A stretch of DNA of 64,000 nucleotides from Camillea tinctor (taxonomy: Eukaryota; Ascomycota; Sordariomycetes; Xylariales; Xylariaceae), in contig MU394063.1 in the NCBI GenBank assembly GCA_022578605.1, positions 496,001 through 560,000 of the forward strand, written 5' to 3'. The translations under genes and the position numbers were made by a program. Positions 34,201-44,124 of this stretch are shown here, one piece after another (the first letter of the stretch is position 1; each line of letters starts with the position of its first letter). The notes under the pieces were generated by a model that saw only the letters and a list, made by a program, of their open reading frames with translations, had not been told where the DNA came from and made no database searches.

Positions 34201-35005
34201 GCACATATATTACGAGTATCGACCGATGACTTACAGGCATCGAGACCAAGCCGTGGACAGAGACTTGATCCAAAATGCCAGCGACATCCAGCTCCGAGAG
34301 GAAGCCATCCAGATGAAGGAGACCGCCATCCAAGAATTCCAGATCGAGTACCGCCAGGTCCAAGAAGCGGCCATCCAATTCGGGTTCTTCCTCAAGCGGC
34401 ACGCCATCACGCCGTACAACGACGCCACGATCGAGTACGTGGACATGCTGCTGGACCAGGAGCGCGCCAAGATCGCCAACGGGGGGTCGAAGAAGCGGCT
34501 CGAGAACCTGGAGAAGTACAAGGCCGAGCACATCCAGCGGGTGGAGGCGCTGAAGAAGGCCATGGACGACGGCGACTCGTCCAAGGTCATCGACGACGTC
34601 GGCGTGCAGCAGCTGGTGAAGAGCCTCTACGGCCTGCCCCACTTCGGCAAGGACCTCCAGACCATCGTCAAGAACCAGGAGAAGGCCGCGGAGGCGACGT
34701 ACCGCGAGCGCACGTACAACGTGTCGGCGGGCGCGCACTGGGCGCGCAACGGCCAGCCGAAGCCAAGGCCGCGACCTAGGCCCCAGCCTAAGTCGGCATC
34801 GACGTCTAAGTCGATCCCCGGGACATATCCCGGCGAACCTCCGAAGCGGACGGTCCCCATTAGATCCCGCACCCAGCCGGCGCAGTATGCGCAGCCTGCA
34901 CCGCTGCGTAGGACGCCGAGCTGGATGAATCCTCTTAGTTGGATTGGGGGTAGTAGCAATGGGGTCGAGACACCACGGAAGCAGAAGAAGGGATGGCTCT
35001 TTTGA
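31223..35005 (+). CDS. SNTX/MACPF-like N-terminus fused to a P-loop GTPase, with two cysteine clusters and coiled coil
   Basis: One uninterrupted exon, 1260 residues, no signal peptide or clear membrane span. Residues ~9-34 (RPALGQIASLGSLYDARTDSFVP) match the start of stonustoxin-type proteins, whose fold is related to MACPF/CDC pore formers. Sequence up to ~265 fits that domain in layout, followed by a helical stretch (~270-370) and an alpha/beta stretch (~385-500), the order seen in SNTX cores. Cysteine cluster 1 spans 519-571. The G domain has GETGVGKST (602-610), DTPGIGD (693-699) and FTNTRG in place of the usual G4 NKxD, nearest to AIG1/septin-like GTPases. Cysteine cluster 2 spans ~926-990 and includes ICRVCGHSW. 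A coiled coil (~1018-1130) and a Pro/Arg-rich tail ending GWLF follow. The function is unknown. An intracellular defence or incompatibility role is inference. Confidence 0.85.
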   Translation: MASPVLKRPALGQIASLGSLYDARTDSFVPISLLKTPLPQGVVETAQKHSTDIKVTKSDNYKEKFDTFGIDGELGASFLAGLVKVEGAGRYLSDKRDTSLTMQSSLHYSVTTVDEEVNIGASSIKESLALNVLDTDIATHVVTGISWGARCVVTAKRQLQQSEDKTQLTGDLDAQFGILKMIGLNTHGSVKVADDAGHEDSAGAFEVTVFGDVLANDGMLPTNFAAAQQFIKNVPKYIAEANGGKGQPLTYTLMPLSFLAMFRLLEIKANITLHQLGADCLQRYVQLFEDVDASIQSLREYLARLQQHPCSIPPQHQYLTSEILSGAIANEAMLKSEYASLLKDVRSGNTDPQKLWDLLNEFLDGVSSPRKIQSTMIYDEKMDLEDFLRNEGVQFVGYHSKSMDTLVNENHHGDTFALYFTDHLRHHSSIWQETLTVFLEIVRDKSRSKLAVVVDADSQGHPLEEPVIIQIRDGRVIVDDVVEQRKVLAANCIMRCNQDAINRSIKQKPLQRRAVRVPCPNHNCDRNLRGNWICAYCQSVIEYGFVDELLYCECGAGVYNAWEFKCNDPRHGASWSQYENSQFQDLLKSLEPFEELNILILGETGVGKSTWINAFINYLTHETLDDALHTDDLKRIIPCSFQTQVVVDGKFEQREIKIDSSKTEKDGSKGQSATQQTSVYAVDIGNTRVRLIDTPGIGDTRGLDQDNENMTDILRVLRTYNNLHGILILLKPNAARLTVMFRFCIKQLLTHLHRNAAQNIAFGFTNTRGSNYKPGDTFKPLDALLSEYKEVNMGLFANNVYCFDSESFRYLAAKKKGIDMGFYEENRRSWEYSVGECRRLVKHFQNITPHQVRSTINLNETRNTIIRLTEPMALLAQKMTASIDVNNEQIEELKNMRLNRKDLESRLYVQKESLESCEMDQPRTVCTHSSCVEERSDFEGRNESAIIYKTMCHRPCYLQGVDRHKKGHPDLQDCSAMIDGICRVCGHSWMDHMHIYYEYRPMTYRHRDQAVDRDLIQNASDIQLREEAIQMKETAIQEFQIEYRQVQEAAIQFGFFLKRHAITPYNDATIEYVDMLLDQERAKIANGGSKKRLENLEKYKAEHIQRVEALKKAMDDGDSSKVIDDVGVQQLVKSLYGLPHFGKDLQTIVKNQEKAAEATYRERTYNVSAGAHWARNGQPKPRPRPRPQPKSASTSKSIPGTYPGEPPKRTVPIRSRTQPAQYAQPAPLRRTPSWMNPLSWIGGSSNGVETPRKQKKGWLF

Positions 35006-38000
35006 ACATTACCCTACATACACCTATACACAAATGCGCCCTATCTCTTCTCCCTGTCTCCCTCTTTCTCGCGACATCCTATCGTTTCCCTTCTCCATTG
35101 AACCGTTAGCAAATGACTGGCTGAACTGGCTACTGGCGGCGCAACGCGTTCATTTTTATTTATTCATTCATTGACTCTCCTTTTCTGCTGCTGCAGCCTG
35201 ATTGATGGTTCCTACGGAAGAATGTAGTCGATGGAATAAATGTATTTATGTATGTATTATGTAACTTAACTGAATAGGGGAGATGTGGAGGACAATCCCA
35301 TTCACGAATCAATTCTTCTTTTTCTCATCGGCTTCCGACGTATGAATGAATGCATGCGTCCCAGTAGATTCCTTGGTAAGTTTCCGTATCTGATGTTGTA
35401 AAAGATATCATATTTTTGGCGTACGTGATATAGGTATAGTACGCTCAATCGCCTCAAGCCTCCTTTCTGGTGTAAGTCGATACCGCTTATAATATGACTG
35501 AGAGAGTCCCATCAACTGCTAATCTTTCCCAGAACAGCTCGTTTTTAACGATGATCTCGCAACATTTATATAGATCCACAAGAAATAAGAAGCACAGATG
35601 GTTAGGATCCAGGCATTTGGCACTCCAAAGTATGGTTGTATATACCAAAGTAAGCAATGAATAACCTCATCAACGCGGACCGATTGTCAAAGACGAACCG
35701 AAATCAAGCCATCACATCTCCGAGAACACATGTATGTGCTTTTAAATCTATACAACCAGATACTGTTTCTGAACCTTCAGAGTAGAATATATGGTACATA
35801 GCGTAGTAGGTGGGTGACCTCTGTAACTGATGTAGGTAGCGGATGCAGTATCACCTTCTCACTGGGTTAGATCACTCTCCCCCGTCTATCCATCCTCTCG
35901 GAAAATTAGGTCGTACTTGGGCTGAAATATAGGACCACATTGCGATCCATAAGGGGTCAGTTTCGCCCTGGAGAAAAATAAATGATGTCTAGTCTAACTA
36001 TGTAGTATGAAACTATCAATGTAGTGATGCAGCGAACAGTTAGCAAAAGCATCGTACTGCTACTATAGTCTCAAGAGAATTGCCGATGGTCAACTTGATA
36101 GCTCAAAGATAGATTGATCAGGCTGGCCTTGCAATACCGGACTTTGCATGGAGCCAGGAGCACCTATCTACCGAACCGATCAGTAGCTGGCATACACCCG
36201 CCCACCGCAGTGCGACGTTGAACGAGATCGTATATGTAAGGTGAGACATATGGACACCAGCAAAAAGATTGAAAATGCAAATAATACATTACACTACATA
36301 AAATACTCGGTACACACTACCCAATCACGTACTAGATGCATTTTTTTGCTGGGGCGTATTGTAGTGTAGTGTAGTGTAGTGTAGTGTAGTGTAGTGTAGT
36401 GATGTAGATGGCAGTGGTATACAACGATGTAAGCGTTGGCAGAGATCTGAAACTTTGACAGGGTAGATCTTAATATATATGCACATAGAGAACTTGCACG
36501 AGGTCGATCAAGGTTGGTAGTACTCTACCTATAAGATGACCCATGATGTCAGATCGATCATGGTGGTGGGAAACCTTGGTGAACATATCTGATCTAGTAT
36601 AGCCTTCTTCCCTCCCTCCTCAACTCGGCTGGTTTATTTCTGAAACCAACTGGAAAATGGTGAGAGCCTAGAAGCGTTGGGGTTTGGGATTCCTTACACC
36701 CATATAAGTATAAGTGCATCATTCGCCGACAGGGGAGAGGGGATTTCAACCAGTCCTTGGCGTTATCCATCTAGGTAAGGGTTGCATACATACACCACAT
36801 AATCTGTATATATCTGCAAGGAAACCCCCGAATTCTTCTAGCCTGCTTCTTTTTTACCCCTGAACTAATGCATAACTTCTTTTTTAGGTTAACCTACTGT
36901 AGGTAGGCAGTGTTCCTACATAGAGAACATGCAACTGTTACCCAGTTCAGGCAATGGATTGTCCCATGTTCAGGTACCTAGTTAGGTCAGGGGGGAACTT
37001 AGAGCGATGGGGTAATTTTCCGCAGGAACACGAGCCAAGAACCACAACAGCTTCATCTTCCTCCGGTTAAACAGAAAGGTTACCTACTAAGTATCTATAG
37101 GATCGGAATCCCCAAGGTGTATTGTGACTTGTTGCTTCACTTTTCTGGGGGAGGGTCTTGAGACGAGTGTCTAAATGAACTTGATACTAAACATGCGATT
37201 CTGTCGACTTTATAGTAGGTAAGTTTGTTGGTTAAGATAATAACCATGTTCTATCGAAGTATAGGAACCAGTCGCGTGGAGTTCAAGCTCACAGGCCACT
37301 CTCAGGTCATAGACACACAAAAAACCACCCCCTTGTTCAATCACAAAACCAGGCACAGCTTACTTCTAGGTTGTCCCATGCGAGGATTCCTTTATCACTT
37401 TGGTACATACCTACGTATTTCCAGCAACGGCGGATCACAGACCTCTTCTTCTAGTTGCACGCTACCTGATCTAGCGCGAAACATGAATCAGTATAGAGGC
37501 CCTTTCAATTACTTGGCTTCCTATAGGACTGGGAGTATAGTCTAGAATTACTTATTGGCCTGAAGATAACTCAAATAATACTGCTAACCTAGAGAGACCA
37601 GGGGATTATAAGTTACACTATGTACGCAATGTAGGTAGTATGTAGTACCAACAAAACACAAATCTTATGCCCTTTACCCCCCTACCGAGATTCAAGGGTA
37701 TGTATGTAATCTATTTTATGTACACTAGATCGTGTAGGTTAGTAGTACATGTATGAGATCACAGACTGGGGAAGGGGGAGAAGAGGATTTGATGGATGTA
37801 TCCGTATGTGGTGCACGGAATATGTACCCATCCCATCCCATCCCATCGTCTAAGCGATGTTTCCAAAACAGGCATTGGGGGTTAAGGCAGGCTCAATGGG
37901 AAGGCTATGTGGTTATGGGTAGGTAGGTTTGATTAAGTTTTGAAGATGTTTCTGCAGTTCCTTTTCCTTTTTTTTTTTTTTTTTTTTTTAGACCTGTCTA

Positions 38001-38388
38001 TTCTCTCTCATCCGCACCCTCGAGGCTGTCCTGTCCCTGTGTAAAGGTGTGTGTATGTGCCTTACATACTTTAATTTCACTTTCTCCCTCCTTCGTAGTT
38101 ATAAACCTTTCCCGTTCAACCTACGATCTTCTTTCTCCCTCCACCCATTCATTTTATCCACTGGGTATCTCTGTCTTGTGTCTCCGCTGGTTCGAGTGTT
38201 TTGCAGATCCTGAATAAAAACCCACGTTCCTATTCCTCTTCATCCACACTTACCTAACGCCAAAAAACCAAACCCTTTCCATTCTTTTTTTTTTTTTTTT
38301 CAAACGCACCCCTTTTACCCACCAAATCTATCTTCCCTAAAGAAACATACCCAACTCCAACCCGAACCAAATAAAAGACATCGCAAAA
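35006..38388. other. Large intergenic region (about 3.4 kb)
   Basis: No gene recognised. It contains a pentanucleotide microsatellite at ~36360-36402, (TCCCA)n-like CATCCCATCCCATCCCATCG near 37828-37848, a long T-run near 37970-37990 and a second T-run near 38286-38300. A strong C/T-rich promoter and leader precede the CFEM gene. CCTAGGTA-type motifs recur (36770, 36977). Confidence 0.5.
36360..36402 (+). repeat. (GTAGT)n pentanucleotide microsatellite
   Basis: About eight perfect tandem copies of TGTAG/GTAGT in intergenic DNA. No coding potential. Confidence 0.9.
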
Positions 38389-39016
38389 ATGCAGTTCAAG
38401 CCCCTCGCCCTCGCCCTCTTCGTGGCCCTCGTCTCAGCGGACAGCGTCCAAGACCTCGTATCCCAGATCCCATCGTGCGCCAAGACGTGCCTCGACAACG
38501 CGTCGACGACCATTGGCTGCGCGACCACCGACCTAGCCTGCCAGTGCGACAAGAAGACGGACCTGACCAAAGCAGCGATTGTATGCGTGCAGGGGGCGTG
38601 CAGCAGCGATGATCTGAAGAGTGCGTTCGCCCCATCTTCCTCTCTATCCCCTATCCTTTCCCCTCTTTCCCCCCTCAAGAGAGGGAAAACCAATACCAAC
38701 GATGATAACCGGTACTAACTCTAAAAAAACAGAGACCACCACCGTAAGCGCAGAGCTCTGCCTCGCCGTAGCCCAGCAGGGCGTCGGCTCCGCCGTCTCC
38801 TCCGCGGTTTCGAGCGCCACCGCGGCCGCGGGCTCGGCCGTGACCTCGGCGCTGGGGCTGTCGGGGACGGCGAGCGGTACGGCCACAGCCACGGCCACCG
38901 GGACCGCCGCCACGGGCACCGCGAGTGATGCGGCGGCGGCGGCGGCGACCGCAGCGGCGGGTCGCAACGCAGCGGGGGTGCTGGGCGCGGTTGCGTTGGC
39001 GGCTTTCGCTTTGTAA
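38389..39016 (+). CDS. CFEM-domain protein with GPI-type C-terminus
   Basis: Two exons, 38389-38620 and 38733-39016, for 171 residues. The phase-1 intron (GTGCGT...AACAG) brings the eighth cysteine into frame. Signal peptide MQFKPLALALFVALVSA. The CFEM domain has all eight cysteines: IPSCAKTC, GC, DLACQC, IVC, GAC and AELC. The Asp in TTDLACQC is at the position that ligates haem iron in Candida Csa2-type proteins. A Ser/Ala/Thr/Gly-rich stalk with SGTASGTATATATGTAATG repeats follows, then a hydrophobic end (AAGVLGAVALAAFAL) fitting GPI addition. It likely sits in the cell wall or plasma membrane. Haem or iron capture, adhesion and host interaction are the known roles of relatives. Confidence 0.92.
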
Positions 39017-39501
39017 GAGCGAAAACAAAAAAGAGCGAAAGAAGAGGATATAAGGAAGAAAGGGATGGGGGGGAGGAAGAGTGATGTTAATGAATCGCTC
39101 CGTGATAATGCATGCGAAAAAAGGAGGGTGATAATGATGGACGTTATACGGGATGGGTGAAGAGTTGAAAAAGAAAACGATATGTTGATTCATATCCGTC
39201 CATCTCTTTCTAATGCACCCCCCAAAAAGGGAAACAAAAAAAGTTGGAACCTTTTCGGGCTTATTTAAATTAACATCAATTCGAAAGTTTTTGCGCCTCA
39301 CCTCATCGGAAAGGCTGTGTGGTGCTCTTTGTGACATTCCGTCGTTTCTGTTGTGGTATCTTAAACCGAAATCTCAAGTCTAAATGGGGCTAACAATTCC
39401 CAACACATTTCCTTTTTCCCCCTCCTTTTTCTCTTTGTCATTGGATGCTGATATTGTCTACTTACAAATATATTATCTGGCTATTAATGTAGCTTGATAG
39501 A
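39017..39501. other. Intergenic, convergent 3' flanks
   Basis: Short A- and G-rich 3' sequence of the CFEM gene and the 3' end of the thioesterase-like gene. Nothing else seen. Confidence 0.5.
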
Positions 39502-40575
39502 TCAGCCCAGGGCGAATCTTCCCAAGGTGATTCTCTCGCCTGCATCGAAATGCTCATGGAGACCGTCAAGCATAGCGAAATGCTCCGCATATTCATGGCC
39601 TTTTCGTCGTTCCTGCTCCGTCCGTCTCCAGTCCCATACGGATTCAGTCTCGGCTTCGGATGAGCCATCGCTGTTCACGAGTTCTGCGGGTGTCGCCAAC
39701 CCGCTGTCGACCGTGATCCAGCCGCCTGGACGCTCCGGCAACAAGCCGCTAGCCTCAATGAGCACGGCGGGGTGGACAGTCAAACGCCCGATCTTGAAGA
39801 CATATTTGCTGACGGCGGTAGCGAATATTCTCTTCTCCCACCCTTTGGACTTGCCCTGGCCCTTCTTGGCCGTGCCCGTCTCGACGAAGTGGGTTACGAT
39901 GTACATCCACTTGCGATCCCAGCTAAGGAGCCGTGACCACGTCTCATAGCGCTGGAAGGGCTGGAGTTCCCTCTTAAAACTGCAGTGCACGGCGCCGAGC
40001 ATGACACCGAACCGACCCTTCGCGGGCTGCGAGACGTCTGAGGGGTTCATGACCAGTTTTGTGGTGGGGTTGTTCGCGAGGGCCTGACACCCCCGGGCGA
40101 AGAGATGGCTGACAAGGTGGGAACGGCTAACGTCGAGGTCGGCAAAGTATGTCGAGTTGGATTTGTGAATGTTGTAGTCGACTTCGAGCAACGAGACGTG
40201 CGACTCGCTCACGACGGGCTGGAAAAGTTTGTCGGGCGTGTACGTGTGGTACTTGCGGACGAAGAGATGCGAAATCATGGCACCCCAAACACGGACCTGG
40301 TAGAAGAGGAATGGAGGTTAGCAGACGTGGCTAGACATGGAGAAGGTATAATCAGAGGGGCGTGTAATACATACAGTCCAGGCAAAGGGCATGCTCTTCC
40401 AATTGACCAGTACAACTAGCAGCGCCACGATGCGACTGGTCCGGCCCGGGCCAGTGAAGAAAGACTCAATTGCTCCCACGGCATTGCCCTTGTAAGCGCC
40501 GTAAGCGATAGCTGGCAACAGTACAGGCCCAGCTACCCGAAGGACCCTGCTTGCGCTACCGGCTGCAGAGGCCAT
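39502..40575 (-). CDS. THEM6-like / 4HBT_2 hotdog-fold protein with N-terminal membrane anchor
   Basis: Two exons, 40375-40575 and 39502-40296 (phase 0), for 331 residues. The ATG at 40575 has a purine at -3 and G at +4. The N-terminus holds VLRVAGPVLLPAIAYGAYKG and then RIVALLVVLVNWKSMPFAW, one or two membrane helices. The soluble part contains VDYNIHKSNSTYFADLDVSRSHLV, the signature of the thioesterase-like THEM6 family (asparagine-rich loop and helix of the hotdog fold). A WDRKWMYIVTHFVE strand follows, then a LysGly-rich KKGQGKSKGWEK turn. Fungal members are often labelled 'capsule polysaccharide biosynthesis protein', which is not supported by the fold. The substrate is unknown; an acyl-CoA or acyl thioesterase role is the family expectation. 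Confidence 0.82.
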
Positions 40576-41885
40576 GGTTTGGTTCTGTGTTGGACTTGAA
40601 CTTGGACTTGGACTTGGTCTCGGGTTTATGGCGAGAGGCAAGGGCGGTAACTCGCGACCATAAGGCTCCTACTACTAACACGGACAGGGCAATTCCCCAG
40701 AGCGGAACTGCGCGCAGATGGCACAAGAGAGTAGTGGTACACTTTGCGAGAAGGTGGTTATTCGGCGCGAGGGGCATGGGAGTGGGTAGTGGAATTGAAA
40801 TGGGAGGAATGGAGACAAGTCAAGTCCGAGTTGTTTCTATAAAAGAGAAGCACCGATAAAAGATTGATAAAAGACTGATAAAAGACTGATAAAAGACTTG
40901 ATAAAAGAGAGTTGGCCGGCGCTATCGGGAAATCGGATCAGCGGGTTATCCCAGCTTACCAATTGTGTAACCTAGGTACATAATAGGTTACTTAAAACGG
41001 TTGGGAGCCGAGGCACACATCTACGCCCGCCTTCCTTTTTTTTTGTTTTTTTATAAAACCTATAGTTGTACAACTCAGTTCGTGTAATGTGTTACTTGTA
41101 ACACCAATTCAAGTTTTTAGAGTTTCACACGGGTAGCTGCATGTGAGTGCCGACTACATAGTTAGTAGGTACCTGAATGCCGTAACCTAGAGTTATCTTT
41201 GGTCTCACTCTTAAAGTTCTCTACGGTCATGTCAGGTCGTGTTCCTACCAGCTATCAAAGTCATATAACCGTACTAAAACAGTTTACTGCTTCTGCCAGT
41301 TTATCCAACCAGCAACAACTCCCCTCCTTATTACTATTCGGCAGACTTGATCTCATCAAGTCAAGTTACTTAAAGCAACTGGGTGTATTCAGGAGGGGTG
41401 GACAAACGGTTCACTAGGCATTTACACCTTCAAATTGAATGCATGCAAACGTAGGTAACAACGGTAAGCTGCAGGCGTTAGCTTGGAGTTATCCGGGAGT
41501 TATCGATGACTCTTAGCTAAATACCAAATAGTACTGGCTTAAACTTAAATAAAGTGGATCGTCGAAGTAGACTTGCTTGCAATTCCCGGTTAGTAAGGAA
41601 TGGAGGATATGCGGGCAGGCAGGCAACAACTCCCCATCGTCCATCGTACATACCTAATTGGTTATATAGGTAGGTGCTAACCTAGGTTAGATAAGTATTA
41701 TGGTGCCTAGGTTAGGTACCTAGGTAAGGTATATATAAAGGGGCTGATAGCTTTGTCTTCTGCTCTGTCTCACCAAGCTCCGTACCTCTAGGAAGACCGG
41801 TCCTCTTACAACAACTTTGGTATAACTCTTTGATTTCTGTTCTAAAATAAATATAAACCAGGAATAAAAAGGAAAGACGAAGAAA
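40576..41885. other. Divergent intergenic region between the THEM6-like and F-box genes
   Basis: About 1.3 kb. A short tandem repeat of TGATAAAAGAC units lies at ~40853-40908, directly upstream of the THEM6-like gene. CCTAGGT palindromes are dense at 40970-40995 and 41676-41730, close to the F-box gene start. A TATATATAAAG box-like sequence sits at ~41731. No gene seen. Confidence 0.55.
40853..40908 (+). repeat. Short tandem repeat, TGATAAAAGAC units
   Basis: Five imperfect copies of an 11-12 base unit (GATAAAAGAYTGATAAAAG) in the 5' flank of the THEM6-like gene. Confidence 0.85.
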
Positions 41886-43484
41886 ATGAGTCAGCTACTG
41901 TCTTTACCTACCGAGCTCCTCTTCGACATCGTGGGTCAGCTTCAGCCCGGCCCCGACAATCACGCTCTGTTGGCATTGATCCTTTCAAATCGGGTCCTGA
42001 AATGCATTGCTGAGCCACGTCTATACTCCTCTGTCGAGTTCAGAGTTCGCGGCGGCGCCTTTCGCACCTTTAACCATGCTCTGGCAGCACGTCCCGAGCT
42101 CAAGGCTCATGTGCGAGATCTCGCGTTGCGGTGGTCCACCGAATCCTTCGACTTCAACTACCGGCATAACCCCGAACCCCTTGATCTGGGTTCGCTGTCT
42201 CATCTGACCTCCTTTTATTCCGAGAGCCCATTCTGCAATTATCACTGGGAAAGCATCATTGCCGGGGAGCTCGTAGAAACTACAGAAGGGTGGATCAGAT
42301 TCATGAAGTATTGCATAGATAGTTTGGAGCCCGCATCGCTCCAGAATCTGAGGCATCGTGCGTTCTACCACCCCCACGTAATAGATATAAACCACGAAAT
42401 TGGGACTGCACTAACCCTAAGCAATTTCTAACCAGTAACCCTACATTGGGCCACCGACGAGGACTACAGGCTATGGGACGCAAGGCCTGCCTGTCCCATC
42501 TTCCTGCTGCCCTCGCTCCACTCGCTAGAGATATCCTGCATGAACATCAAGTGGCAAGATATTAATACCCGGGAAGAAAGGGATCGGGTCGCCAACCTCC
42601 CGACCCGGCAGACAAACCTCAGATCCTTGACCCTGATCCGATGCGTTATCCCCGTTCGCCATCTCGTCACCATCCTCTCCTTCCCCAAAGCTCTGGAGGC
42701 ATTTAGCTTCAACGACCCCACGTTCAACGATGTCCACGTCAGCGGCAACCTATCCCCCCCCTACGCCTTGGATGATATGGGTGCCCTTGAAACTGCCCTC
42801 GCGCAGCACGCGTCCACTTTGCGGCGTCTCGAGCTGTTTAGAATCAGTGCATTCAACTCCCCTGCGCCCCAATCCCCCCTTAACCTATCCAAGTTCCATG
42901 CCTTGGAGGTGCTTCACCTCGCTCACAATAATAAGCGAGTGTCCCGTGGGACGTGGGCGCTCACGGGGTCAATTCCCCCGGCCCTCACGTCGCTGCGCCT
43001 CTCTGACCCTTGGCCCGGCAACGATGGCCGCGGTGGCACGCACGCCTTCTCCAACATGCGCATCCAGGAGCTCGTTGCCAGGGCCGATCAGCGCGGTGTC
43101 GCATTCAAGCTCGACATCGGGAGCTACCGGTTCATCCGCAGCGTGCTACCACTGTGTGTTCGGAGCCTTGTGCCACTGTTCAGCAGCGAGCAGAGCCAGA
43201 AACAGGATGATAAATCGGGTAGTCCTGTATCCAGGGAAGAATGGCAATGCCAGCAGGATGGCCCAAGGCACAGGCTACGCTACTTGTCGCTGCATAAATC
43301 GCAATACGTCCCGCCATACCTCTGTGACGAATTGCGGGCCTGGTATGAGGTCCGCTTCGACTCGTGGATGTCGGACAATTGCGACGAGCAGGCAGAGCAT
43401 TGGGATCAAAAGCCAAAGAAGCTACAACTAGATATTGGTGCCGATGATCGGTTAAAGAGTCAGCTGCCCTACGTAGCTATGTGA
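41886..43484 (+). CDS. F-box / leucine-rich-repeat-like protein
   Basis: Two exons, 41886-42357 and 42436-43484, for 506 residues. The N-terminus MSQLLSLPTELLFDIVGQL is an F-box start (LP.ELL..I...L). Leu-rich repeat-like strands follow (LRHLTLHW, LHSLEISC, LRSLTLIRC, LRRLELFRI, LEVLHLAH, LTSLRLSD). An unspliced reading meets a stop at 42429. The 78-nt intron GTGCGT...CTAACCAG removes it and joins NLRH to LTLHW, completing a repeat strand. By family, the protein would bind Skp1 in an SCF ubiquitin ligase and recruit a substrate through the repeats, though many fungal F-box proteins have no known target. The C-terminus is hydrophilic without motif. Confidence 0.82.
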
Positions 43485-44124
43485 ATCCGGGGGGGGGGGA
43501 TTAAAAGACAACATTGCGCGTGATTATTTCCCATCAGCGTTGGTGTAAAATGTGGTCCTTAGTCGACTAGGGTCGTTAATAACGAGACAGAACACACAGT
43601 CAGAAGCATTATTATAATAAGGAGGGAAGGAAAACTTGGTGTTTAGGTACGGAACTAAGGGAGTGAGTTTAAAGTCCTTTTTCGCATGATAATGAAATGA
43701 TTTCAGGGGTAAAGGGGGGTTCAATGAGGTCTGTTGCTATATCGTCGCTCTAGCTAGATACACAAACGCATCTCTCTATCTGTCTTCTTGCTCTGTAGAG
43801 AGGGGAATAAGTTTTATAACGACATCTATTGCATGAAGAGGATAGGTAGGTTGCGCATATACTCCCTAGCTGAGCGAGGGAGAAATGAAAATTAAGAGGT
43901 AACTTCGTATGTCATGCACAGTGACAAGCTAGATATGGTTTGATCTAGGTATGCTAGTTAAGGGTTTATAGTTTATATACCTAGTATTTAAGTTATGGGT
44001 ATGTACGTATGTCGATTAGTCGCTCCCCTGAAGAATATGCCCACTCCAAACTCTGCTCCTAGGAAGTATCAATTTCTAACAGATACATGCATGCACCACC
44101 ACCATCATCTAACCGTAGAGAATC
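43485..44124. other. Intergenic, convergent 3' flanks
   Basis: It starts with a poly-G run (GGGGGGGGGGA at ~43489) and continues AT-rich with GATCTAGGTATGC near 43943. No gene. Confidence 0.5.

Noticed and set aside
42429..42431. Premature stop that would split the F-box gene in two
   Set aside because: It falls in a canonical intron (GTGCGT...CTAACCAG); splicing restores a leucine-rich strand in frame.
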